NCBI GenBank assembly: GCA_037355855.1
Contig: CM074763.1
Span: forward strand, 3,100,001 to 3,164,000
Origin: Pseudo-nitzschia pungens
Lineage: Eukaryota > Bacillariophyta > Bacillariophyceae > Bacillariales > Bacillariaceae
Length of the DNA: 64,000 nucleotides
Direction: 5' to 3'
A model generated the notes under the pieces. The model made no database searches and was not told where the DNA came from. It saw nothing but the letters and a program-made list of their open reading frames with translations. The translations under genes were made by a program, and so were the position numbers. Every line of letters starts with the position of its first letter. The stretch's first letter is position 1. This document shows, piece by piece, positions 21,571-32,480 of the stretch.

Positions 21571-23514
21571 GTGTCTACTGTTCTCAGCTAATTACTGTAC
21601 CGTGCATATTCCTCACACTACGAACCGTTGACAGGCAATTCAAATCCGGTCTCTTCCGGCCATTAACGGAGGATAGGGGGAACCTCAAAGCGTTGGCAAC
21701 TTGTGCAGAGTTGATCAACATTGTCGTCACCGAATAAGACCTCAGATGCCGAGATGCCGAGGGTTCTTCTGTTCGCTTTGACATGCTGGTCTTCCTGTTG
21801 CTTAGACTGTGCGTACCGTAGAACGTGCTACAGGATTGGACTTACGACCCGTTCGGCTGTGCAACTTGATTTTCGGCGAAGACCCAATGTCACGACGATC
21901 CTTTACAGGAAGTAGAAGAGCTATCGATCGGTAAGGTTACTTGACTGGCTAACTCACTCCACGCCATCATGATTGTCCCAGTATCTTTTTTACAGCACTT
22001 CTACTTCGTACGAGGTACGTATGTAGAAGTACGTCCACTTCGTACAAAATTCCGAACTTCTGTCCCCAAGTCCGAACAAGTACGTAGAAAAAAATAGTAC
22101 AGAGGTATGTGAAGGTAAGATTTACTTACAAGTATCGTAGGAAAGCTCGAACTGAGGGACGGCTGTTGGGAAGTACCGGTACGTAAGATTAATTACTGAC
22201 GACGAACTGCAACAGAATTCCTATCAGCTCAGCCTCCTCGGTTCGGCATTCCCTCGTACGATACCACGTAGTAAATACCAAACTACTAAGTACTAAGAAG
22301 TAAGGTCTTCCGTGTACGAAGGAACAGCTGTTCCCTTGTTTGAAGTTTCTGTAGAAATTCATACCGTACCGGTAATAAGCCTTAATCTTACCGTATGAGA
22401 GGTAGAACTGTGGACAGCTGCTTGGAATTGCTGCACTTGTATGCGTTACTACCGGTATGTACTCGTACTTCGTACTACTTACGGACTGCTTCTATGTCGT
22501 TATCACTACCACGTCAAAGCGATGAGGACCTTCCCATCCGCGGCAGAGGTCATATTTTTTATTTTGAAGCCGTGTAAGACTAGTCAGTCTGTCCATCATC
22601 CATAATCGCTTCATTTTTTGTGTGTCTCAAAAGAAAACTCAAAATCCAGGCAGCCCAGTTCGTTCGATTATCTACGAAGTAATTACTCGTAACGTTACCA
22701 TCACCGTACGAAGTAAGATTAAGGTCTTATCTTACTTCGTAAACCGTACCGTAATTTACTCTACCGGTACGAACGACGTACAGTACAGTAAGATTACTTC
22801 GTATTTTTATTACGGAGTACCGGTACGAGTAAGCTACTGAGTACCGTACAAGTAAGGCTCCTACGCAGAAGTAATTTACTACTATTATTTACGTAGTACG
22901 AAGTACAGTACCGGTAAGGTTACTTATTTGCTTGATTTCAAAATGCTGTGAATTAAGTTACCGGTACCAGTAAGGTTACGTCGTGTACGCGATGAGATGA
23001 AGTGTGAATGAATAATCGTTCTTTGAGACTTGAGAGAAGATATTTTTCGCATTTTGTTTCGGTGCTGGAAGAACGCAAGGGTACAGTAATGCTTCAAAAG
23101 TCCAGTTGGATCCTGCTTGATGAAGATACCAGTACGATCTCAGCATCCTTCTCTCGTCTATTTTCAACTTTTTAAAATACAGAGAGATTTCCTTTTGGAA
23201 ATTCAATTTCGATTTGCTTCTGAAAGATTGAAAAACAGGAAGCACCGAACTTCTTCTGAAACTGCAAAAACAAGCGCTTGGTACATTTCTGATTTCTCCC
23301 ATTTCTTTCAAATCAATCGACCTTCACAGATAACATCCAATTCACCATCATAAAACTGGCGATAGCAGATACAACGGCGACCGTCACTGCAATTGCACCA
23401 AAATTGAATCGGACATTACTGATCACATAGAATCGAATCGAAAAATCATCATGGTGCGTGGAAAATCTAGATCCTCCGAGAAGCAGAAGGTCAGTGAGTG
23501 TAGCGAAATGAACA
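21571..23514. other. Gene desert, extreme density of ACCGGT/CGTACG/TAAGGTTAC words
   Basis: No coding region is convincing. The clearest example of the word-repetitive intergenic style in the window is 22660-22990, which consists almost wholly of pieces such as TACCGGTAC, CGTACGAAGTAA, GTAAGATTA and their reverse complements. The last 500 bases before 23515 have normal composition and include an ATG-initiated frame at 23451 that stops at once. Confidence 0.5.
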
Positions 23515-25655
23515 ATGATCGAGACCTTACACGAAACAACAATACAACCACGCACGAATGAAAAAACAAACAAAGAACAGGATCAAGGACAAGACCAAGG
23601 GCAGAGCCAGCCCACTGTGGCACTCCAATCGATCGAGCAGATTGAACCGAAGACTCAAGGAAGTGGAATCGGCGAGGAAAGTGCTGCACCAACAGTTGTA
23701 TCGGGAACGGTCGCCTCGAACGAAGAGGAGGAAGATGATAATGAAGAAACATCTGAAGTTTGGGATATCATCCGTGTGATTCCTACAGCCGAAGAGAAGA
23801 TTGAATGTCGGTACGAAAATTGCTCGAAGCAAGCAGTCGCCACCTGGGCATCCGACAAGGCCCCCGACGACAAGTGGTCACTCTGCGAAGATTGCCAGCT
23901 CGAAGATTTCGGAGGATGGCCCGAAGGTGTGGAGCCTATCGAACGAAGTGACGACATTACAGATCATGAAACGAGAAACTCGAGCGGCAGCAATGAATCT
24001 GAGTGTAGAGTTGCCACACCGATATCGACCACGAAGAACACGAAGATTTCTGCGAATCCTATTGGTGACAAAATAGCTTCCAAGGATAATCGTTCTGCTG
24101 CTTCTCCACAAGAAAATATCAAAGATATTCCCACCCCTTTTTCTTCGTGCCCACCGCCAACAGCGAGTACTTCAAATCAGGTTGAAGAAGGAGTGGAAGC
24201 CACGGGGGAGAGTTTCGAACTCTCCCAAATTGTATCTCTTGAAAAGCTTCTTGGGAGTCCCGTCGAGTGCCATGACGACGCTTGTAGCCTTCCGGCTTGT
24301 TCGATTTACACGTCAACAACCGATCCAAAGAAATGGTACTACTGCATTGACTGTCAAGAAAGGGATTTTGGTGGATGGCCGTCTTCAAAGGAGCTCCCTT
24401 GTGACTATCTCGAGCCGGAGCATTTGGAAACCATTTCTAAGAAGTGTTCTAAAAAACGGAATCCCACAATGCCAGTCTTCAGCTCACACTGTGTCACTCC
24501 TCTCCCCAAATCTCCAAATCCTCTCAAGGAAAATGCTTCTACTTCGCAGAAGGGTGTCGGAAAGAACAAGTCGTCAAAATTTTCGGCTTCAGCTCTGGCC
24601 CGCCATGAAAAATGGCAAGCGGATGCAAAGAAGCTGGGGGTTAATCGGATTATTGTCAAGAAAGGAGAGGCCAAGAAAGCTATTTTTGATACTCTCTACG
24701 ACGCATTTCGTCCCATGAATATCAACGATATCTACACTGTAAGTACAGTTCGATTGGAAACCGTCAAGTTGGCGATTTTTATATTTCGATAAATGTATTC
24801 TCTCTTGCATCTTCTCATTGTCATCCCTGTAATTATTTCGGTGCTTCATCTACACTGCTTTTTGTCATACGACCAAAGACGTTGAAGAAAATGGTTCCTT
24901 CTCCTGTTTTGAACGCTGCACTAGAAGACATGTCTACAGATTTTCGGGACGAAGATGTTTTCAATGGAAGCGATGATGAAAATAATGACGATCAGGATCA
25001 AGTTGCCCCGGTAAAGAAGTTTGATAGCAACGAGCCATATGCTGGATCCCTCGTATTCAAGTCCGGAAAAAATGCGAAGTCCAATCTCTATTATGTGGAT
25101 TACACCAAGATCAAGCAAATGGATATCGATTCACGACAGCAGCTTGCTAGTAAAAGCGCGATTGCCAAAGAAGAACACGAGCGTTTGACCCTGAACCTCA
25201 AACAAGCTGTCGCAAAGACCGACCAGCTTTTGTCGGAACCAACGAACGATGAACTGGTAGGTCTGCTCAGTGAGTCAGAAGAGGCCGTGACCAAACTCAT
25301 AAACAACGTCAATGATGCGAAGGCACTTATGGTCAACGAAGGTCACAAAAAGAAACTCAAACGGCAGATCCAGTCCATGGCGGGGCACTACAGGAAGAGA
25401 AAACAGCTGTGCTGTGCGTTTCTGTCTATTCTCGAGGAAGTCTCGGACGGTACAATTAGCAAGAAGAAATGTCTAAATGGAGACGGTCAGATTGCATTGG
25501 ACTCGGACGAAAGTACGAATAACAGTGCCATTGCGTACGCCAAATCGAAGAAACGTCGGAAGACGAAGAAGCTTTCATTAGCCGACGAAAACTTTATCGG
25601 TGTAGTTTTGGATAGCCAGGGTATGGTCAAGCGCGTCTACGTCGAGGATGATTAG
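23515..25655 (+). CDS. HOP2-like meiotic recombination protein with two N-terminal Cys-rich FGGWP modules
   Basis: Exons 23515-24738 and 24879-25655 join in phase 0 across a 140-nt GTAAGT...AAAG intron to give 666 residues. The C-terminal half has the HOP2/TBPIP plan: a winged-helix-like segment that spans the junction (IFDTLYDAFRPMNINDIYT, LKKMVPSPVLNAALEDM), then SGKNAKSNLYYVDYTKI, a long coiled coil and HYRKRKQLCCAFLSILEE, matching the family's WRKRKR signature. HOP2 with MND1 stimulates Dmc1/Rad51 strand exchange in meiosis. Unusually, residues 1-340 carry two matching modules, C98-x4-C103...C124-x2-C127-Q-x3-DFGGWP and C252-x4-C257...C277-x2-C280-Q-x3-DFGGWP, likely zinc-binding. They are separated by Ser/Thr-rich linkers. 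Known HOP2 proteins are about 210-230 residues, so this is a large N-terminal extension. The start codon is the first in-frame ATG; an upstream exon is possible. Confidence 0.75.
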
Positions 25656-25910
25656 TAGTGATTCAAAGGATTTTCTGTCCCTATGATGACATGTACACAC
25701 AAATAATGTATTACAGTAGATGATAATGAATAAAATGTATTGCGTAACCTTAGTGGTATTAGATATGAGATACAAATTCATAGCAACCAATTTAGGGCTA
25801 GTAGCAACACTCGTACTACTAGTAGAAGCTCAATTCAAATATTTTCTTCGCGATTACACCAGCAAGAACTCCGTTCCAAGAACAAGAAGGAAGATTTCAT
25901 CTGCGCTAAG

Positions 25911-26150
25911 GTTACTACTAGTGGTAGTAAGATTAGTACTACTAGGACTAGTACTACTACTAGTACTACTACTACTAACTACTTCTACTACGTAGTAGTA
26001 GTACTAGTCGTACGAGGTGAGACAAAGAACGAGATAACTCCTCTGAACTCTTGCCTCCCACTGCTTTCAACAGAAGTACTAGTAGTAAGGTTTTTAGTAC
26101 TACCGTTACTACTACTAGTAGTAAACCTTACTCTAGTACGAGTAGTAATC
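25911..26150. repeat. CTA/CTAGTA trinucleotide-type microsatellite cluster
   Basis: Imperfect runs of TAC, TAG and ACTAGT units, self-complementary so they can fold on either strand. Similar clusters occur at 14205-14245, 39400-39440, 39585-39665, 39860-39905, 40072-40125, 41995-42035 and 60240-60290. Confidence 0.8.
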
Positions 26151-26439
26151 TTAATTCATAACAGAGCAATATTTCTTTCTCAACAGAATTATTTTTGCTG
26201 ATGGAGGTTTGGTTTGTTGGGCCAGTTTGTTGTTGTTTTGAGATCGATTGATTCTCAAATTCATTCCGTTGGAATACAACGAATACGGTAGGTAAGTTAA
26301 GGTTATCTTACAAGAAATAATAATGACAGCAGGGTGTACCGTAAAGTTTTTGTACATACTTTACGAAGCACGTTACCTATGTCTACGGGTAATGATGCGT
26401 GAATCTGCTACGCCCAATTCCCGGGCGCCGTCTCGTCTG

Positions 26440-26550
26440 GCCAGCAACTACCAGTCTGAAGGTGTTGTGTTGCTAGTTGACCAACCCTCCTAGGAGCTAT
26501 GGGACCTGCGGTCCTATGTATAGGTATACTAACTATAATACATAGGTTTG
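26440..26550. other. Candidate structured non-coding segment (two adjacent hairpins)
   Basis: GGACC at 26502-26506 pairs with GGTCC at 26510-26514. Overlapping it, CCTATGTAT at 26513-26521 pairs with ATACATAGG at 26538-26546. Upstream, AGCAAC and GTTGCT around 26441-26475 can pair too. The segment differs in composition from its repeat-rich flanks. I could not match it to tRNA, snRNA, SRP or RNase P RNA. Confidence 0.2.
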
Positions 26551-27264
26551 GCGGGCTAACAAAGCTGCTAGAGAGAAAGTGTGATCGCATATGCAAGTGC
26601 ATGTAACAGGGCTTAAGTCCCATGCTAGAAGCAGTTGCAAAGGTGCATCGCAAGGGTGGGAATGGGTGGGAACTTTTTTTTCTCAGACCGCCATTGTCGG
26701 TCCTTCACGAAGACAGCTTTAAGGTTTGCTCTTTGCGAAAACAATGAGAATAGTATCCGTACCAAAGACCCCTGCTCAGCAACTCTGCCTACTGCTCTAC
26801 ATTCTACTGTACCTGCTCATTCCTCACTGTTCAGCTCTGTTCACTACGGCACTGGACAATGGTAGGCTTGGGTCAATGGTACGGATCATACGATCCTACA
26901 TTGCCTTTCGCACTTGCCTTGCGCTAAGACTGTGCCAACAAACCATTATTTATTCCTCTGCGTCATCGTGGTGATGATGATGTGTGATCCACGTCTGATC
27001 ACGACGACGAGCACGAGTACCGGTACGATTAGCAATACTTTGATAATATGGTACTACTGTTCTTGAACATACGTACTGAATACCTGTAGTTTTTAATTAA
27101 GTTGTTTTCTTTCCCACGACAGAAAACAAAAAAAAAGTACGGAGTACAAAGTAAGGTTACAAGAAACGTACGAATACTGCGTTACATTCAATCACAATCT
27201 TTTCAAGTCGTTGTCACTCCAACAACAAAAGCTAAACATACTCCAACAACACAAACTAAACAGA

Positions 27265-27678
27265 ATGGTACAAGCACTGACACTGACTACTTTTATTCTC
27301 TTCGCCACTGTGGCACTATCCAGTGTCGATGCCTTGGCAACCAGGTCATCGCGGAGGGCGTTTCTGAATGAAGCCAAAATCACCGCGGCGGGTTTTGTTG
27401 CAGCGTTGACACCGAACGTTGTCCATGCGTACGAGAGACGAGACGTCGGGGAAGAAGGATCTCGATCAGCAGCAACGGCCGCCTTCAATGAGCAGGCCTA
27501 TAAGACAAATAATCGCTTGGAATCCGAGGGTTTCAAACTAGATACAAGGGAAGAAGAAAAGGCGAAATTGAGTGCTGCCATGGCCTCGTTTTCATATGAG
27601 TCTACTACCAGTACAAAGAAAAAGACTGGATATGGTTCGATTGCCTCCAAGTCTTCATCATCATCAAGCAGGAATTAA
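27265..27678 (+). CDS. Small thylakoid-lumen candidate protein (twin-arginine transit signal)
   Basis: A 137-residue protein starting at ATG 27265. It shows the three-part N-terminus of a diatom lumen protein: a signal peptide (LTLTTFILFATVALSSVDA), a short plastid transit segment (LATRSSRRAFLNEA), and a second hydrophobic stretch led by Arg-Arg and ending in Ala-x-Ala-like VHA (ITAAGFVAALTPNVVHA), the layout of a Tat-type thylakoid signal. The mature part of about 80 residues (from YERRDVGEEG) is helical and charged and ends in a Ser-rich tail. Arg-Arg in front of the lumen signal suggests export in folded state. I recognise no named photosystem subunit; the short mature size is compatible with a PSII- or lumen-associated accessory protein, which is inference. 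It converges on the sorting-nexin gene about 100 bp downstream. Confidence 0.7.
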   Translation: MVQALTLTTFILFATVALSSVDALATRSSRRAFLNEAKITAAGFVAALTPNVVHAYERRDVGEEGSRSAATAAFNEQAYKTNNRLESEGFKLDTREEEKAKLSAAMASFSYESTTSTKKKTGYGSIASKSSSSSSRN

Positions 27679-27778
27679 ATCGTAAGCAGCTTAATTTATA
27701 GTAGTGACTTTGAGATTATGAAGAAACTCAGATTATGAAAAAAAACCTGAAAAGAGCTTTGATATGTGTAGCTATTTT

Positions 27779-30700
27779 CTATGGGCTATTTGCCATCGCG
27801 ACACTTTCTTCCATTGCAATGCTTGCAGCCATTCCTGTCGGGAGAGCAAAGTTGTCTTCAACGTCAACACCGCCCCAGCTTATGAGTCCATCCACAAGAC
27901 TTTGCATAGAAGATGTAAGCGCTTCTTCATTCTCTCTGTCATTTAATGAATCTTCAACCGTATCCCTCTCTGAAGATGTCGATGATTGTATTGTCATTGG
28001 GGCCTCTGGGATGCTTTCACTTTCAGTCTGTACTTGATCTGTACTAACAATCAACTCCTGAGATCGAAGCAACGTAACACTCAGCCGACTGTCTCCTTCA
28101 CTACCACAAGTAGTTTCTTCGGCTACTTCTGGAATAGGGGTCGCGAACACCATGGATACAACAGGGTCTGATTCGTCAGTCATGGAAGATGAATTGGAAT
28201 CATCAGCCGTGGCAGATATCTTGAGGTCACTGTGTTCGACAGCGACGATTGACTTCTGCTCTTTGCCACCATTGCCCGTGCTGCCAAAAATAGTTGTTTC
28301 CACCTCTGAATCATCGCAAAGCTGAATGGGCTCCGGTGTTGTTGATTTCCAGTACTGAGTGGAAGGAATAATAGTGGAACCGACAAATCCATCCCGGAGA
28401 CAAGACCAGGCATCGACTGCTCGACGGGTAGCTTCATGTTGAGATTTAGCGTATTCAAGACAGATTTTAAGGACCTCTCGTTTCCGATGCACGTTCCAAC
28501 GTTTGACATCATGCGCCAAAGCCAGTGTCGCTCGCCGTTTCACAGTCTTTGCTTCGTGTTCAACAACTGTGGCATGAATTGCATGACTTTGCGCGATCGA
28601 TGATCTCGTTTGGGCAGCACGGGCTTCATTTATGTTTGTGAATTTACCTTTCTCACACACAGATTTTGCTATTTGAGCAGCACTTACAGCTGCAAACTTT
28701 GCGTTGCTTGCTGTTCTAGCTGCGCGAACAGTTGACCGCACATCCTCAGCCGCAGACACCGCTGAATGAGCCAACGCGGTCTGCCACGAAATATCTATGT
28801 TGATCAGACCAAGCAAAAAATGATCCTTGTGAGCTTATTCATAAACAGCAAGGGTTGTAGAAAGCAACGAAGCTTACCATCAATCAGAGTTAGGTCACTT
28901 TCTTCAAAAACTTCTCGACTCTGCTCCAAACCAGGAAGCCCTTTCAATAGGGCCCGTTGAGTTACAAATTTCCCTCTCAACCCTTCCCAAGAATCTAAAC
29001 CTCTTAAGATGTCGAGATTTAGCGCAAACCTTTCTCTCCGCGATCGTTCAATACCGCAGCTACTGGCCATACACCTGGACAAAGTGTTGTCCACCGATCC
29101 AATAACTTCGCGAAGTTTATCAATATTTTCATCGATTGCCATTTCACCAAGGTAAACCCTGTTATCATCTTTTGCGCTGTCGATGACCAACCCTTCTTGA
29201 AAAGAGGGATCGCCGTATCTGAAACGCGCCTCCTTTGAAGCACCAGAATTTTTCTTTGATTCACTCACGTTCAATATTTGCCGTTCAGGAGCTGGAACCG
29301 GTAGTGGGAGGAGGTCATATCCCTCACCGTCATCTTGATCCACAACACAATCCGACGCGAGACCATCTTCGACGTGGAGGACACCTTCTTCGAAAGATCC
29401 CTCCACCACATTTTCTGGGCTTTCTTCCGAGTCATTTCTCATCAAATTTACCTCGTCGTCGACAGTCCATTCTGAATTCCTTGAATTGTTGAAACTGGGT
29501 AATGACGCATGTTGTAATCGGGCACTCGCTGATGGTAACCCTGTAGTTTCTAAAACTCCATGGACTTGAAGCGCGACAGCAGCCTGAGCTGCAGTCCGAA
29601 CCCAGGTGAGGTTGGGTTGTATGGAGCTTCCTGGTCCCTGCAAGCTCCAGAATGTCGACAGTTTCCCATCATCTATCTTCGGTGTTTGCTCATTGATTTC
29701 TTTCGAGGCTCGAGCATGCTCTTCCAATGATTGTTTTGCAGCTTCAAGTCCCGATTGACTTGCCTTTGACAGTGTGTAAAATAAAAAAAAAGGTCAGAAT
29801 TCAAAAAAAAAAAAAAATTCCGGAGGGAGAACAGTTGCTACGTTTGCGTATTTTCTCACCTTCAATATTGTATTCAAAGGAAACGAGGTCGACAACGCGG
29901 GGTGTTCCAATAGGTAGTTGAGATATCGCTCTAAATGTCGGGCTTTTCCAACCGGTGAGTTAGGATTGTAATAGGTTTTCATAGTTTTTCTCATCGTAGC
30001 TGAGTTTTTCGATGATGATTTTTCAAAGTGATTTTTCGACAATGAGTTTGCAGTTGATCCGTAACTGCCCCAAAGCGACTTGATGCCTTCTTTTAATATT
30101 CCAACCCCAGCTGCCGCAATCCCAACACCAGCATGGGCAAATTCCTTTCCAGCATTGGTTGCTGCAGGCAATGGCACTCGTTGTTACATATGATGAATCA
30201 TCTTCTTGTGCTTTGGAAAAAGCCTGATTGCCGGGAAATGGAGGTAAAATTCTACCGCACAAAGTACCACCCAGCACCTTATGAGAGACGAATGTATCAT
30301 GGAGCCACTTAATGTCGTTTATCGATCGACGTACGGTCGCTGCGTTTTGCGAAACTACTATCATTTTCCCCGCAGTTTCGTGTAAGGGTTAAACAAAACT
30401 CGAGACGGTTTGCTGACGAATTTGAGGACAGCAGCAAAGGAGAGGGCCCGAATAGATCAATTTTGACGCGGTCACCAACAGCAGATCCTAACGATGCACC
30501 TTTTTGACGTCGACGTCGGCGGAGAACATCATGGGCAGCAAGCAAAGAGTGGTCTAAGTCGAGTTCTGGCAAAGGCAAGCATTTCTTATTCTCGCGTTCG
30601 TAGCGTGCTAACTCGTTTGCAGTCAATCGAACAGGTGGTGCTGCAGGAGGAACGTCAACCACTACGAGTTCGCTGCCACGCGGTGCATTTCGATGCCGCA

Positions 30701-31256
30701 TCGTCTGCTGTAAATGTCGTCCAGAAAATCTTCGCTTTGCTTCGAGGTATTGGGCTAATGCAATGAATCTGCAAAACACCATCCACCCCTCAACAGAAAT
30801 CAATCCAAAAGAAGCTCCATCGGAATTCATGTTGCGTGTGGCGATACTGCAGGAAGTGACTGAGTTCCAAACTTCTTCAAAGGTAGGCGACATTCCACCG
30901 TCGAAGTCTACACGACCCTCAAGGTCCTCATCGCGTCTCCAAAACACCGGGCAACGGAGTGCCATGAATTCTTCAACTGTTGCCTTCGTAATATAACCAC
31001 AAGATTCGGTATCCATGATGGAGAAAAGCCGAAGGGAAAAATCAAAATCCTTGCGGTGAAAAATTAGTTCATGCGTTGATTTGTTCTCGAGAAGAATTTC
31101 GAGTACATATGTAATCTCGCCTTGCCCTTCAACTCGACACAATGATCCTTGGTGAGGAACTGCTGCCTGGTTGCCATTGTGAACAGATGTTGTTGATGAA
31201 GCGCGAAAGGAATAATTCCCGAAAGAACTTTGCACGTCTGTTGGCGAAAATGTCAT
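27779..31256 (-). CDS. PX-BAR sorting nexin with EF-hand-like N-terminus, two unexplained frame changes
   Basis: Minus-strand gene with exons 31256-29860, 29763-28878 and 28794-27779; both introns (96 and 83 nt) have GT-AG ends and restore frame. The N-terminal ~200 residues contain an EF-hand-like region (LFSIMDTESCGYITKATVEEF). The PX domain follows: LEFCLTLTRNCG, then TVRRSINDIKWLHDTFV (matching the RRYSDFxWL core), LPPFP, a long insert, and RHLERYLNYLLEHPAL. Two long helical regions (NIDKLREVIGSVDNTL and SAAEDVRSTVRAARTASNAKF onward) fit a BAR domain. PX-BAR nexins bind phosphoinositides and tubulate endosomes. Inside exon 1 the frame advances by one base twice, between 30385 and 30309 (beside GGGGAAAA) and between 30183 and 30023; no intron fits. 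Without both shifts the PX domain is interrupted. The C-terminus is acidic and Ser/Thr-rich. Confidence 0.78.
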
Positions 31257-32480
31257 CCTTCTATTCTATCCTTTAGGTGGTATATTTTTCTCTATGTTGC
31301 GGAATCTGTTCGATGGCACAGTTTGTTTCTTTGTTCTGAGAATGACTGGTATGGCAAGAATTTAGCGTAGGAGCTTTCGGCGGCTCTATTTCAAGTGTTT
31401 GATTTTAATCTCCAACGATGACAGGTCAACAAATAGTTGTCGTTTGATGTACGGATATGGCAGGAGGAAGCTTTCAATGTGAAGTGTAATATTGGCAAGA
31501 CGTGTAATAGGTCTGGTGGATCAGGCGCAATGTTTCCAAAATAGATTGCATGGAAGCAAGCCGAAAATTGGTGATGGCACAACTGGCAACGGTTAAGTTA
31601 CCGATGGAGCTCCGAAGCTCTTTCAAAACGGGAATCTATCCCGGTATTCAAAGGGATCAATGTTGTCAACACTTGTTATCAAGACTTGCGGAGGTAGTCT
31701 CAAACTTTTTGGTTCTTGTTTGTTTTCGATCGGTGAATGAATCGAATTTTGACATGAAGTCAAAGGAAGATTTACAATTATCTCGCGATTTTGTACTTAC
31801 GAGATACTTCTCGCAAGTAACTTTTTTAAGTCGTTGTTTACGATTTTTTTGTTCTTTCCTCTGCTGTCACAACTGCAAGCATGCAGGTTCGAAACGTTGA
31901 CAACTGACACGACGTTTGTAGCTGTGTGAATGCTACATCGATGAGGTACCGTTGCGAGCTTTTCGTACAAGTACGTACGGCATGTACGTACATGATACAT
32001 GATGAGAACAGAATATTCACTTTTATGCGAATCAATTCCATCATTCTCAAGAATCCAAGACTTGAAGACCCAATAGAAAAAGTGATGATTCTTCTTGTGA
32101 GAGGAAAAGTTCGCATTTGAAATTTTTGGTCGGATCAATCAAGTTCAATGCATTGTCATTACTTCGTACGAGTAACCTTAATTTCCGGTACTAAAGTAAC
32201 CTTACTTGTACCGGTGGTGGGAAGTCCTTCGTAACCTTACTTCTAATAGTACGAGTACGAAGTAATTTTGTTTGCACCGTAAGTTACCGTAACGTACAAG
32301 TACGAGGAATGAATGACTGAACAAAGACAAACGAATGGATGAATAAAAAATCAATCGCATGTGTTTTTCGAAAAAGAAACAGAGATTTGAGATTTGAGAT
32401 CTTAGTTCTTGAACACATCCCTTTCGACTCGTTAGGGAACAAGTAAATTCAAGTACGACAGTCGCTATGTGAATGTGACG
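31257..32480. other. Divergent intergenic region, no supported gene
   Basis: It should hold promoters for the nexin and the following gene. From 32155 to 32320 the usual TTCGTACGAGTAACCTTA and TACCGGT words appear. Small open frames around 31550-31900 have no recognisable composition. Confidence 0.45.

Larger units (their letters stand above)
25656..27264. other. Intergenic, CTAGTA microsatellites and a possibly structured segment
   Basis: At 25911-26008 and about 26075-26150 the DNA is made of TACTAC/TAGTAG/ACTAGT units. Between 26400 and 26660 composition changes to unique, more GC-rich sequence with consecutive hairpins (see separate entry). No protein-coding gene is supported. Confidence 0.5.

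Noticed and set aside
30160..30190. 26-nt GTAACA...CTGCAG mini-intron to explain the second nexin frame change
   Set aside because: Removing it gives the wrong frame, which lacks the conserved NAGKEFAHAG continuation.
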